DNA of 12,649 nt from Rubrivirga sp. (GTDB lineage Bacteria > Bacteroidota > Rhodothermia > Rhodothermales > Rubricoccaceae): assembly GCA_012269805.1 (NCBI GenBank), contig JAAXJP010000468.1:1-12649 (forward strand), given 5' to 3'. The notes beneath the pieces are model-generated. The model searched no databases, was not told the origin of the DNA, and saw only the letters and a list, made by a program, of their open reading frames with translations. Within the stretch, counting starts at the first letter, position 1; every line of letters starts with the position of its first letter. This document shows positions 1-6,826 of this stretch, piece by piece. The position numbers were made by a program, and so were the translations under genes.

Positions 1-78
1 GTCCAGGCGTCGGTGGCCGGCGCGCTCCGTGGCCTCACGGACACGCGCGTGCCCAGGCTCGTCGCGGCGTTCTCGTAG
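1..78 (+). CDS. MATE-family efflux transporter, C-terminal part (5' end outside window), ends at TAG
   Basis: The reading frame enters from the left edge and gives 25 residues that include GALRGLTDTRVPRLVAAFS before a TAG at 76-78. The stretch G-x-LRG-x-x-DTR-x-P is the signature found before transmembrane helix 11 of MATE (NorM/DinF-like) drug/Na+ or H+ antiporters of the inner membrane, which normally have 12 helices. Codons are almost all G/C-ending, as in the rest of the window. The stop falls inside the predicted helix 11, so a protein ending here would lack most of helix 11 and all of helix 12. The same frame resumes with convincing MATE sequence after the stop (next feature), so this is probably a truncated or pseudogenised gene, or a base-calling error. 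Family assignment is from motif recognition of a short piece; substrate is unknown. Confidence 0.6.
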   Translation, partial: VQASVAGALRGLTDTRVPRLVAAFS

Positions 79-240
79 TGGGGCGTGGGGTTGACCGTCG
101 GTGGGACGATCGGCCTCGGGATGGGGCTGGGGGCGCCCGGGCTGTGGTGGGGGCTCACGCTCGGGCTGGCGACGGCGGCCGTCGGGCTCTCGGCCCGGTT
201 CGCGCGGCGGACGCGCCCCGCCGTTTTCACTTCGGGCTGA
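79..240 (+). pseudogene. MATE transporter C-terminal remnant after an in-frame TAG
   Basis: In the same frame as the upstream fragment, and directly after the TAG, 53 codons run to a TGA at 238-240. They read WGVGLTVGGTIGLGMGLGAP, then GLWWGLTLGLATAAVGLSAR, then FARRTRP. This matches the end of MATE proteins: a YW-x-x-G-L pattern in helix 11, then a GLWWGL...GL-x-x-A helix 12, then a basic cytoplasmic tail. Joining the two pieces with one residue at the stop gives an uninterrupted family C-terminus, and the family often has Tyr before this Trp, so TAG probably replaces TAC or TAT. Third positions remain nearly all G/C and no frameshift is seen, so any inactivation would be recent. Readthrough, recoding or sequencing error remain possible. 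Confidence 0.6.
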
Positions 241-246
241 AACGGC
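220..246 (+). terminator. Hairpin overlapping the MATE stop codon
   Basis: Left arm GCCGTTTTCA (220-229) and right arm TGAAACGGC (238-246) pair with one bulged T around an eight-base loop. The hairpin spans the TGA at 238-240 and lies in a spot expected for a terminator between the MATE gene and the ACIII operon. There is no T tract after it, so termination is inferred from position and stem only. Confidence 0.35.
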
Positions 247-265
247 CGGCGAGTGTGGCTATCCT
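237..265 (+). promoter_or_regulatory. Possible sigma70-like promoter upstream of actA
   Basis: CTGAAA at 237-242 and TATCCT at 260-265 are separated by 17 bases; each matches the classical -35 and -10 hexamers at four of six positions. It would give a leader of about 180 bases before actA. The -35 box overlaps the right arm of the hairpin at 220-246. Weak, because Bacteroidota-type sigma factors often use different elements. Confidence 0.22.
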
Positions 266-272
266 TAGGGCG

Positions 273-293
273 CGGACGGAGACGGGCCGTCCG
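273..293 (+). other. Leader hairpin upstream of actA
   Basis: CGGACGG (273-279) and CCGTCCG (287-293) form a perfect seven-base-pair stem with a seven-base loop. It lies in the 214-base gene-free stretch before actA and would be in the 5' untranslated region if transcription starts near 270. No riboswitch class is recognised. Confidence 0.3.
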
Positions 294-364
294 GCGACCT
301 AGAGCGTGGGGGCGATCCTGGGTCCCGGAAAGGCCGCTCCTGCCCTCCAGGCCGGCCATTCGAC

Positions 365-410
365 CTATCTTCGCCAGGCCCGTCACGCCGGCCGATCTAC
401 CTTCGCGAGC
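365..410 (+). promoter_or_regulatory. Paired CTAYCTTCGC elements, possible tandem -7 boxes for the ACIII operon
   Basis: CTATCTTCGCCAGG at 365-378 recurs as CTACCTTCGCGAGC at 397-410, 11 of 14 identical, spaced 32 bases start to start. The inner TAYCTTCG differs at one position from the Bacteroidota -7 consensus TAnnTTTG. The second copy lies about 50 bases before the actA start, a sensible distance for a short leader. No clear TTG -33 element is visible upstream of either, so promoter function is a guess; they could also be an operator. Confidence 0.25.
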
Positions 411-454
411 GCCCCCTCTGCTCGTTCTCGATGGGGCCTCCTCACCCAGCGGTC

Positions 455-1126
455 ATGCCTCAGCTTTTCCCGCGTCGCGCCAACGCGCTCCCGACGGTGA
501 CTCTGTTCGGAGCGCTCGGCGGTGGCCTCCTCCTCGTCGCGTTCGTCTGGTACTACCTCTCGCCCGAGTTCTACGAAGTCGGGTACGCGCCAGAGCAGCC
601 GGTCCCGTACAGCCACGCCTTCCACGCCGGCCAGCTCGGGATGGACTGCCGGTACTGCCACAACCACGTCGAGCAGAGCCCGCACGCCAACGTGCCCTCC
701 ACGCAGACGTGCATGAACTGCCACGGCGTCGTCGCGACCGAGTCGGCCGCGCTGCTGCCGGTCCGCGAGAGCTGGGCGACGGGCGTGCCCATCGAGTGGG
801 TCAAGATCCACCACATCCCGGACTACGCCCAGTTCAGCCACGCGGCCCACGTCAACGTCGGCGTCGGGTGCGAGAGCTGCCACGGGCGGATCGACCAGAT
901 GGAGGTCGTCTACCAGGCCGAGCCGCTCTCGATGGGCTGGTGCCTCGAGTGCCACCGCCAGCCGGAGCAGTTCCTCCGCGACCCGTCGCTCGTGACCGAG
1001 ATGGGCTACGCCGAGGCCGTCCGCGCCGACGACGAGCGCTACGAGGCCTACGTCGCCGCCAACCTCGAGCGGATCGAACGGGAGGGGATCCAGCCCCCCC
1101 AGAACTGCTCGGCCTGCCATTACTAG
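455..1126 (+). CDS. actA: ActA, pentaheme cytochrome c subunit of Alternative Complex III
   Basis: ActA is the periplasmic multiheme cytochrome of ACIII, which accepts electrons from the Fe-S domain of ActB and passes them towards the monoheme subunit, soluble carriers or the oxidase. The 223-residue product has one N-terminal membrane anchor (about residues 14-34, rich in L, V and G). Five CxxCH heme c sites follow, starting at residues 65, 86, 139, 163 and 218, the last ending one residue before the C-terminus. Five hemes agree with the R. marinus ActA. FSHAAH before the third site probably supplies an axial His. I chose the ATG at 455 (MPQLFPRRANAL) over an in-frame ATG at 431 because family members begin MPQ-x-F-P; neither has a Shine-Dalgarno sequence. 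It is the first gene of the operon, 64 bases before actB. Confidence 0.92.
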   Translation: MPQLFPRRANALPTVTLFGALGGGLLLVAFVWYYLSPEFYEVGYAPEQPVPYSHAFHAGQLGMDCRYCHNHVEQSPHANVPSTQTCMNCHGVVATESAALLPVRESWATGVPIEWVKIHHIPDYAQFSHAAHVNVGVGCESCHGRIDQMEVVYQAEPLSMGWCLECHRQPEQFLRDPSLVTEMGYAEAVRADDERYEAYVAANLERIEREGIQPPQNCSACHY

Positions 1127-1127
1127 A

Positions 1128-1185
1128 GTGAGGCGTGAGGTGCGAGGGGCGACGAGCCCCCTGCTCTCTACCCATCACACATCAC
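1128..1185 (+). repeat. Imperfect long dyad between actA and actB
   Basis: The actA-actB gap holds a GGGGC-GACGA-GCCCC hairpin core (1146-1160). It is flanked by a left arm GTGAGGCGTGAGGT (1128-1141) and a right arm ACCCATCACACATCAC (1170-1185) whose reverse complement repeats the GTGAnGnGTGAnG pattern. Each arm is itself a short direct repeat (GTGAGGC/GTGAGGT and CATCACA/CATCACC). The element nearly fills the gap and ends five bases before the actB ATG. It looks like an interspersed intergenic dyad, but copy number cannot be seen from one window. Confidence 0.4.
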
Positions 1186-1190
1186 CCCCT

Positions 1191-4100
1191 ATGATCGAGC
1201 TCGACGTCCTGAGCGCCGCCGACCGCGCGGCCGACGAAGACGCCCAGGCCGCTGCGGGCCACGCGCCCACCTGGCGCACCCGCCCCGGCCAGACGGCCGC
1301 CGACGCCTCCCGCGAGTTTGCCGACCCCGTGACCGAGGCCGACGCGGGCACCAGCCGGCGGACGTTCCTCAAGGTGATGGGCGCCAGCGCCGCGCTCGCC
1401 GGCGTGACCGGCTGCCGCCGGCCCGTCGAGACGATCCTGCCCTACGCGCGAAAGCCCGAGGACGTCGTCCCGGGCGTGCCGAACTACTACGCCACGTCGA
1501 TGACGCTCGGCGGCGTCGGCCACGCGCTCCTCGTGCAGAGCCACGAGGGCCGGCCGACGAAAGTCGAGGGCAACCCGGAGCACCCGGTCTCGGGCGGCTC
1601 GTCGAGCGCGTTCGCGCAGGCCTCCGTCCTCCAGCTCTACGACCCCGACCGGAGCCGCCACGTCTGGACGCGCGGCGAGGCCGCGCCCGCCCGCGCCGAC
1701 TGGGGCGCGTTCGTGGCCGAGGCCAGCCGCCTCCGCCTCCGCGCCGGCGAGCTGAACGTCGCCGTCCTCGCCGAGCCCTCGGCCTCGCCGGCGATCGACG
1801 CGCTCCGCGCCCGGTTCGAGGCGGCCTACCCCGGCGCCCGCTGGATCACGATCGGCGCCCACCTCGACGACTACCAGGCCCTCGGCACGCAGCAGGCGCT
1901 CGGCCAGCCGGCCCGCCCGCTCTACCGCTTCGCCGACGCCGACGTCATCGTCACCTTCGACGCCGACTTCCTGGGCGAGGAGGACCCGAACGCGGTCTGG
2001 AACAACCGGCAGTACGCCGCCTCCCGCCGCGTCGACGAGCGGGGCTCGATGTCGCGCCTCTACGCGATCGAGTCGACGATGACGGGGACGGGCGGCATGG
2101 CCGACCACCGCAAGGCCGTCAAGGCCGGCGCGGTCCCGTTCGTGGCCGCCGCCATCGCGGAGGGCCTCGGCGTCGCGACCGGCGTGCGCGCTGAGATCGC
2201 GGCCGACATGCAGCCGTTCATCGACGCGATCGTGCAAGACGTCCGGGACGCGGACGGCAACGCGGCGTTCGTGGCCGGCCCCACGCAGCCGCCGCAGGTC
2301 CACGCGCTCGTGGCGGCCCTCAACGGCCAGTTCGGCGGCGGCGTGGTCGAGTACCTCGCCACGGGCGCCGAGGCGGCCCAGCCCGTCGGGCCGCAGCTCC
2401 AGGCGCTCGTCCGCGACATGGCGGCCGGCGACGTCGACGTGCTCGTGATGCTGGGCACGAACCCGGTCTACTCCCTCCCGGCCGAGCTCCAGTTTGAGGC
2501 GGCCCTCGCGAACGTCCCGGTCTCGATCCACCACGGGCTCTACCGCGACGAGACGGGCCAGCGCGCGACGTGGCACCTCCCCCGCGCCCACTACCTCGAG
2601 AGCTGGGGCGACGCCCGCGCCTACGACGGCACGCTGTCCGTCGTGCAGCCGCTCATCGCGCCGCTCTACGACGACGCCCACTCGGACCTCGAGGTCCTCA
2701 ACACGCTCACGACCGGCCGCAACAACGCCGGCTACGACCTGCTCCGGCAGGCGTGGCGCCAGCGGCTCGGCGGCGACTTCGAGACGGCGTGGCGGACGGC
2801 CCTCCACGACGGGTTCGTCGCCGACACGATGTTCCCCTCGCTGGGGGCGGGCGGCGGCTCCGCCGACCTCTCCGGCCTCGAGCCGCCAACGGACGGGGCC
2901 GTCGAGCTCGTCACGCGCGTCAGCCCGACGCTCTACGACGGCGCGTTCTCCAACGTGACGTGGATGCAGGAGACGCCGCACCCGGTCACGAAGGTGACCT
3001 GGGACCCCGTCGCCCTCGTGTCGCCGCGCACGGCGGTCCGCCTCGGGCTCGACGCGGAGGACCGGTTCGTGGAGACCCACGACGACCGGTACGAGGGCAC
3101 GGCCCTCGACGCCGGCAAGCACTACGCGCGCGTTGTCCAGATCACGACCGCAGCCGGGACGCCCGTCGAGCTGCCCGTGTGGGTCCAGCCGGGCCACCCC
3201 GACGACTCGATCACGGCGTTCCTCGGCTACGGCCGTGGCCTCGCGACCGACCGGGAGATCGAGGACCTGAACGTGTTCGGTCGGATCAACCGCTGGCTCC
3301 GGCCGGGCGGCATCGACACGGACGTGTTCCGCGCGGGGCCGGTGTCGTCGCTCGTCGGCGCCGACTTGTCCTCGGGCGCGCCCTCGGCCCGCGTCGAGCG
3401 CTGCCGCTCGCTGGCCAACACGGTCGTGCTGCCGGGCGTCGACGTCGAAGAGGTCGCCGACGACTACCTCCTGGCGAGCACGCAGGACCACGGCACGATG
3501 AACGGCCGGGCCATCGTCCGCTCGTCGACCGTCGAGGACTACCTCGCCGACCCGTCCTTCGCCAAGATCGAGGACCACTACGTCGAGGACACGCCGTGGG
3601 AAAACTTCGACCCGCTCTGGGGCGACTCGAACTCGGCGTCGGAGGACCCGCTCATCGGCGACTGGATCTACTCCGAGAACCAGTGGGGCATGACGATCGA
3701 CCTCAACGCGTGCACCGGGTGCAACGCGTGCGTCGTCGCGTGCCAGGCCGAGAACAACGTGCCGGTCGTGGGCAAGGACCAAGTCGCGCGGGGCCGCGAG
3801 ATGCACTGGCTCCGGATGGACCGGTACTACGTCGGGACCGACGAGAGCGACCCCGGCATGGTGTCCATGCCGATGATGTGCGTCCACTGCGAGAACGCGC
3901 CGTGTGAGCAGGTCTGCCCGGTCAACGCGACGTCGCACTCGCCGGACGGGCTCAACGAGATGACGTACAACCGGTGCATCGGGACCCGGTACTGCGCCAA
4001 CAACTGCCCGTACAAGGTCCGCCGGTACAACTTCTACAACTGGACCAAGACGCTCCCGACGGAGGTCCAGATGCAGTCGAACCCGTACGTCACGGTCCGC

Positions 4101-4460
4101 TACCGCGGCGTGATGGAGAAGTGCACGTTCTGCGTCCAGCGGATCCGCCACGCGCAGCAGTACGCGCACATCGAGGACCGGCCTCTCCAAGACGGCGAGG
4201 TCCAGACGGCGTGCCAGCAGGCCTGCGCCGCCGACGCCATCGTGTTCGGCGACCTCCGCAACGCCGACAGCGCCGTGAGCCGGAGCAAGACGAGCCCGCG
4301 GAACTACGCGGTCCTCGCCGAGCTGGCCGTCAAGCCACGCCTGACCTACCTCGCCCGCCTGCGGAACCCGCACCCGGGCCTTGCGACGCCGTACGACGCG
4401 GTCGAGCACGGCCACGGCGCCCCCGAGGCGCACGCGACCGACGCGGAAGCCGAAGCCTAA
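1191..4460 (+). CDS. actB: ActB, fused molybdopterin-like and iron-sulfur subunit of Alternative Complex III
   Basis: ActB is the large extracytoplasmic subunit of ACIII, carrying electrons from the quinol site in ActC to the c hemes. The 1089-residue product has a Tat signal, SRRTFLK at residues 55-61, preceded by about 54 residues and followed by a hydrophobic segment ending VTGC (Cys75), a possible lipobox. Next comes an oxidoreductase-like domain (about 80-800) that lacks an obvious metal ligand, as in ACIII, where this domain binds no molybdopterin. From about 830 there is a ferredoxin-like domain with Cys groups at 841/844/847/851, from 897 (CVHCENAPCEQVCP), from 929 (CIGTRYCANNCP, with Thr where a fourth Cys would be) and 978/981/1008/1012. 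This fits three [4Fe-4S] and one [3Fe-4S] cluster. The ATG at 1191 is preferred to upstream GTG/ATG codons that would lie in the dyad. actC follows after 12 bases. Confidence 0.93.
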   Translation: MIELDVLSAADRAADEDAQAAAGHAPTWRTRPGQTAADASREFADPVTEADAGTSRRTFLKVMGASAALAGVTGCRRPVETILPYARKPEDVVPGVPNYYATSMTLGGVGHALLVQSHEGRPTKVEGNPEHPVSGGSSSAFAQASVLQLYDPDRSRHVWTRGEAAPARADWGAFVAEASRLRLRAGELNVAVLAEPSASPAIDALRARFEAAYPGARWITIGAHLDDYQALGTQQALGQPARPLYRFADADVIVTFDADFLGEEDPNAVWNNRQYAASRRVDERGSMSRLYAIESTMTGTGGMADHRKAVKAGAVPFVAAAIAEGLGVATGVRAEIAADMQPFIDAIVQDVRDADGNAAFVAGPTQPPQVHALVAALNGQFGGGVVEYLATGAEAAQPVGPQLQALVRDMAAGDVDVLVMLGTNPVYSLPAELQFEAALANVPVSIHHGLYRDETGQRATWHLPRAHYLESWGDARAYDGTLSVVQPLIAPLYDDAHSDLEVLNTLTTGRNNAGYDLLRQAWRQRLGGDFETAWRTALHDGFVADTMFPSLGAGGGSADLSGLEPPTDGAVELVTRVSPTLYDGAFSNVTWMQETPHPVTKVTWDPVALVSPRTAVRLGLDAEDRFVETHDDRYEGTALDAGKHYARVVQITTAAGTPVELPVWVQPGHPDDSITAFLGYGRGLATDREIEDLNVFGRINRWLRPGGIDTDVFRAGPVSSLVGADLSSGAPSARVERCRSLANTVVLPGVDVEEVADDYLLASTQDHGTMNGRAIVRSSTVEDYLADPSFAKIEDHYVEDTPWENFDPLWGDSNSASEDPLIGDWIYSENQWGMTIDLNACTGCNACVVACQAENNVPVVGKDQVARGREMHWLRMDRYYVGTDESDPGMVSMPMMCVHCENAPCEQVCPVNATSHSPDGLNEMTYNRCIGTRYCANNCPYKVRRYNFYNWTKTLPTEVQMQSNPYVTVRYRGVMEKCTFCVQRIRHAQQYAHIEDRPLQDGEVQTACQQACAADAIVFGDLRNADSAVSRSKTSPRNYAVLAELAVKPRLTYLARLRNPHPGLATPYDAVEHGHGAPEAHATDAEAEA

Positions 4461-4472
4461 GACCCAACGACT

Positions 4473-6053
4473 GTGGCCACCGTCACCTCCAAGTCCGCTT
4501 ACGACCGCCTCGGCGGCGACGGCGCGCCGGCCTACCCGGACGGCACGCCGATGACGCTCGAGGACGCCCCGCTCGTCCGCGGCAACCTCTCGTTCCACGA
4601 CGTCACCGAGATGGTGGCGTACCACACCGAGAAAAAGACGCCGTTCGGGTGGCTGCTCGCCTTCGGCGGGGCGCTCACCCTGCTCGGCGTCCTCGGGCTC
4701 TCCGTCGCCTACCTCGTGTGGAACGGACCGGGCGTCTGGGGGCTCAACAACCCCGTCTTCTGGGGGTGGGCCATCGTCAACTTCGTGTGGTGGGTCGGTA
4801 TCGGCCACGCCGGGACGCTGATCTCGGCCGTCCTCTTCCTGTTCCGCCAGCGATGGCGGACCTCGATCAACCGGGCGGCCGAGGCGATGACCCTGTTCGC
4901 CGTCGCGTGTGCGCTCCTGTTCCCGACGTTCCACGTGGGCCGGGTGTGGGTCATCTACTACACGCTCCCGATCCCGAACCAGATGGCGATGTGGCCACAG
5001 TTCAAGAGCCCGCTGCTCTGGGACGTGTTCGCGGTGTCGATCTACGGGACGGTCTCGCTGCTCTTCTGGTACGTCGGGCTGATCCCCGACCTCGCCACGA
5101 TCCGCGACCGGGCCGTCCGCGCCGGCCGGATGCTCCGGGCCCGGATCCTGGGCTTCTTCGCCCTCGGCTGGACGGGCTCGAACCGCCACTGGCGCCACTA
5201 CGAGCGGGCCTACCTCATCCTGGCCGGCCTCGCCACGCCGCTCGTCCTCTCGGTCCACTCGGTCGTCTCCTTCGACTTCGCCGTCTCGCTCATCCCGGGG
5301 TGGCACACGACCATCTTCCCGCCCTACTTCGTCGCGGGCGCCATCTTCTCAGGCTTCGCGATGGTGCAGACGCTGCTCATCGTGGCGCGGAAGGTGTACG
5401 GGTTGGAGAACCTCATCACGCTCGACCACATCGAGAAGATGAACATCATCATCCTCGTGACGGGGACGGTGGTCGGGTTCGCCTACATCACGGAGTTCTT
5501 TATCGCGTGGTACTCGGGCGTCGAGTACGAGCAGTACGCCTTCATGAACCGGGCCACGGGCCCGTACTGGTGGGCCTACTGGATCATGATGAGCTGCAAC
5601 CTCATCTTCCCGCAGCTCTTCTGGAAAAAGAGCTTCCGCCGGTGGATCGGGCTCTCGTTCGCGATCTCGATCACGACCAACATCGGGATGTGGTTCGAGC
5701 GGTTCGTGATCACGGTGACGTCGCTCCACCGCGACTTCCTCCCGTCGTCGTGGGACTACTACTCGGCGACGGTCTGGGACCTCGGGATGTACATCGGCTC
5801 GTTCGGGCTGTTCTTCACGCTGTTCCTCCTGTTCCTCCGGTTCGTGCCGATGGTGGCCATCGCGGAGGTCAAGGGCGTGATGCCGCAGGCCGACCCCCAC
5901 TTCTACCACGGCCACGGCGACGGCCACGCGCTCCCGCACGAGCTGGCCCGGTACCAGCAGGACGCCAACGTCCAGACGGCCGCCCCCGCCGCGACCGACG
6001 CGGACGACGACGGGGTCCCGGACGACCCCAACGCCGACGACTCCAACGCCTAA
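4473..6053 (+). CDS. actC: ActC, NrfD-like quinol-binding membrane subunit of Alternative Complex III
   Basis: ActC is the integral subunit in which menaquinol is believed to be oxidised, next to the ActB Fe-S domain. The 526-residue product shows the family start APLVRGN-x-x-FHDVTE (about 31-46) and ten hydrophobic segments between about 52 and 470. Polar residues expected in or near the quinol pocket are present, including His112 in [10 protein letters not shown] and Asp184 in [10 protein letters not shown]. The start is a GTG 12 bases after actB; an in-frame ATG at 4551 would shorten it by 26 residues and cannot be excluded. The C-terminal tail is unusual: a His cluster (H476, 479, 481, 485, 489), then an Ala/Pro linker, then [14 protein letters not shown] (509-522), which resembles a thrombospondin type 3 calcium-binding repeat. 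It is homologous to actF in this operon. Confidence 0.92.
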   Translation: MATVTSKSAYDRLGGDGAPAYPDGTPMTLEDAPLVRGNLSFHDVTEMVAYHTEKKTPFGWLLAFGGALTLLGVLGLSVAYLVWNGPGVWGLNNPVFWGWAIVNFVWWVGIGHAGTLISAVLFLFRQRWRTSINRAAEAMTLFAVACALLFPTFHVGRVWVIYYTLPIPNQMAMWPQFKSPLLWDVFAVSIYGTVSLLFWYVGLIPDLATIRDRAVRAGRMLRARILGFFALGWTGSNRHWRHYERAYLILAGLATPLVLSVHSVVSFDFAVSLIPGWHTTIFPPYFVAGAIFSGFAMVQTLLIVARKVYGLENLITLDHIEKMNIIILVTGTVVGFAYITEFFIAWYSGVEYEQYAFMNRATGPYWWAYWIMMSCNLIFPQLFWKKSFRRWIGLSFAISITTNIGMWFERFVITVTSLHRDFLPSSWDYYSATVWDLGMYIGSFGLFFTLFLLFLRFVPMVAIAEVKGVMPQADPHFYHGHGDGHALPHELARYQQDANVQTAAPAATDADDDGVPDDPNADDSNA

Positions 6054-6057
6054 TCCG

Positions 6058-6765
6058 ATGCTGAGCAAGATCCGCCAGACGGTCGAGGACCGCGGCAACC
6101 AGCACGTCGGCCTCCTCGCCGAGTTCTCCGACCCGGGCGCCCTCGTCGAGGCCGTCGAGGGCCTCCGCGAGAAGGGCTACACCCGGCTCGACACGTTCAC
6201 GCCGTTCCCCATCCACGGGATGGACCGGGCGATGGGGCTCGGCGTCTCGAAGCTCGGGTTCATGGTGTTCGGCGGCGCCGTGATCGGCGGCCTGCTCGGC
6301 GTGTTCCTCCAGTGGTGGACGAGCGCCGGCCCGCAGCCGAACTGGTGGCCGACGGAGCTCAACCAGTTCCTCGGCTACCCGATCAACATCTCGAACAAGC
6401 CGCTCTTCGCCTGGGAGAGCTCGGTCCCGATCATCTTCGAGCTGACGATTCTGTTCTCGGCGCTCACGGCCGTGGGCGGGATGCTCGCGCTCAACGGGCT
6501 GCCGAGGCCGTACAACCCGCTGTTCAACTCCGACCGGTTCGGGCGGGCCACCGACGACGCGTTCTTCGTCCACGTCTCGAGCCGCGACACGGCCTTCGAC
6601 CGGGCCACGACCGCGGCCGACCTCCGCGACCTCGGCGCCACCGGCGTCGAGTACGTCGACCACGACGGCGCCGCGCTCGTCGACGACGACGCCGAGGCGG
6701 GCACGGCCGTCTCGACCCGCGCCGACGCCCCGGTCGCGCCGCACCACACCACCGGCGACATCTAG
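6058..6765 (+). CDS. actD: ActD, DUF3341 membrane subunit of Alternative Complex III
   Basis: The 235-residue protein is the DUF3341 subunit of ACIII. It holds two transmembrane helices and a small globular N-terminal domain and is thought to have a structural role; no cofactor motif is visible. Family marks are HVGLLAEFSDPGALVEAVEG near the start, then YTRLDTFTPFPIHGMDRAMG (about 41-60), two hydrophobic segments (about 61-85 and 122-146), NPLFNSDRFGRATDDAFFV (about 152-171) and a C-terminal domain ending in an acidic tail. The ATG lies four bases after the actC stop, so translation is likely coupled. The end of the gene is followed by a strong hairpin before actE. Confidence 0.9.
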   Translation: MLSKIRQTVEDRGNQHVGLLAEFSDPGALVEAVEGLREKGYTRLDTFTPFPIHGMDRAMGLGVSKLGFMVFGGAVIGGLLGVFLQWWTSAGPQPNWWPTELNQFLGYPINISNKPLFAWESSVPIIFELTILFSALTAVGGMLALNGLPRPYNPLFNSDRFGRATDDAFFVHVSSRDTAFDRATTAADLRDLGATGVEYVDHDGAALVDDDAEAGTAVSTRADAPVAPHHTTGDI

Positions 6766-6775
6766 CGTAGCCGCC

Positions 6776-6812
6776 GTGCGTGGCGCGTGGGCGAGGCCCA
6801 CGCCCCGCGTGC
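6776..6812 (+). other. Strong hairpin between actD and actE
   Basis: Left arm GTGCGTGGCGCGTGGGC (6776-6792) and right arm GCCCACGCCCCGCGTGC (6796-6812) form a 17-position stem with 16 pairs (13 Watson-Crick, three G-U), one C-C mismatch and a three-base GAG loop. The top eight pairs are perfect. It fills most of the 61-base gap and ends 14 bases before the actE ATG. No T tract follows, so mRNA processing, stability, attenuation or translation control are all possible. Confidence 0.5.
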
Positions 6813-6826
6813 CGCGCCCCGACCCC

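Noticed and set aside
431..454. Upstream ATG for actA at 431
   Set aside because: It adds eight residues not matching the family; the second ATG at 455 gives the typical MPQ-x-F-P start. Not fully excluded.
253..500. Small open frames in the actA leader (for example 306-500)
   Set aside because: Arg/Ser/Pro-rich shadow translations that overlap the actA start in another frame, without motif or helix.
1128..1190. Upstream start for actB within the actA-actB gap
   Set aside because: The added residues come from the dyad sequence and do not resemble ActB; ATG at 1191 is well placed.
1191..3700. ActB as an active molybdopterin oxidoreductase
   Set aside because: The domain resembles the family but lacks a visible Cys/Ser metal ligand and sits in a full ACIII operon, where this domain is known to be cofactor-free.
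1182..5306. Very long open frame on the minus strand across actB and actC
   Set aside because: It mirrors plus-strand genes with G/C-ending codons, which removes stops from the antisense frame. The translation is Arg/Val/Asp/Gly-rich with no domain, while the plus strand has clear ACIII families.
6776..6826. Upstream start for actE at 6776
   Set aside because: It would translate through the 17-position hairpin and put 17 charged/Pro-rich residues before a complete lipoprotein signal.
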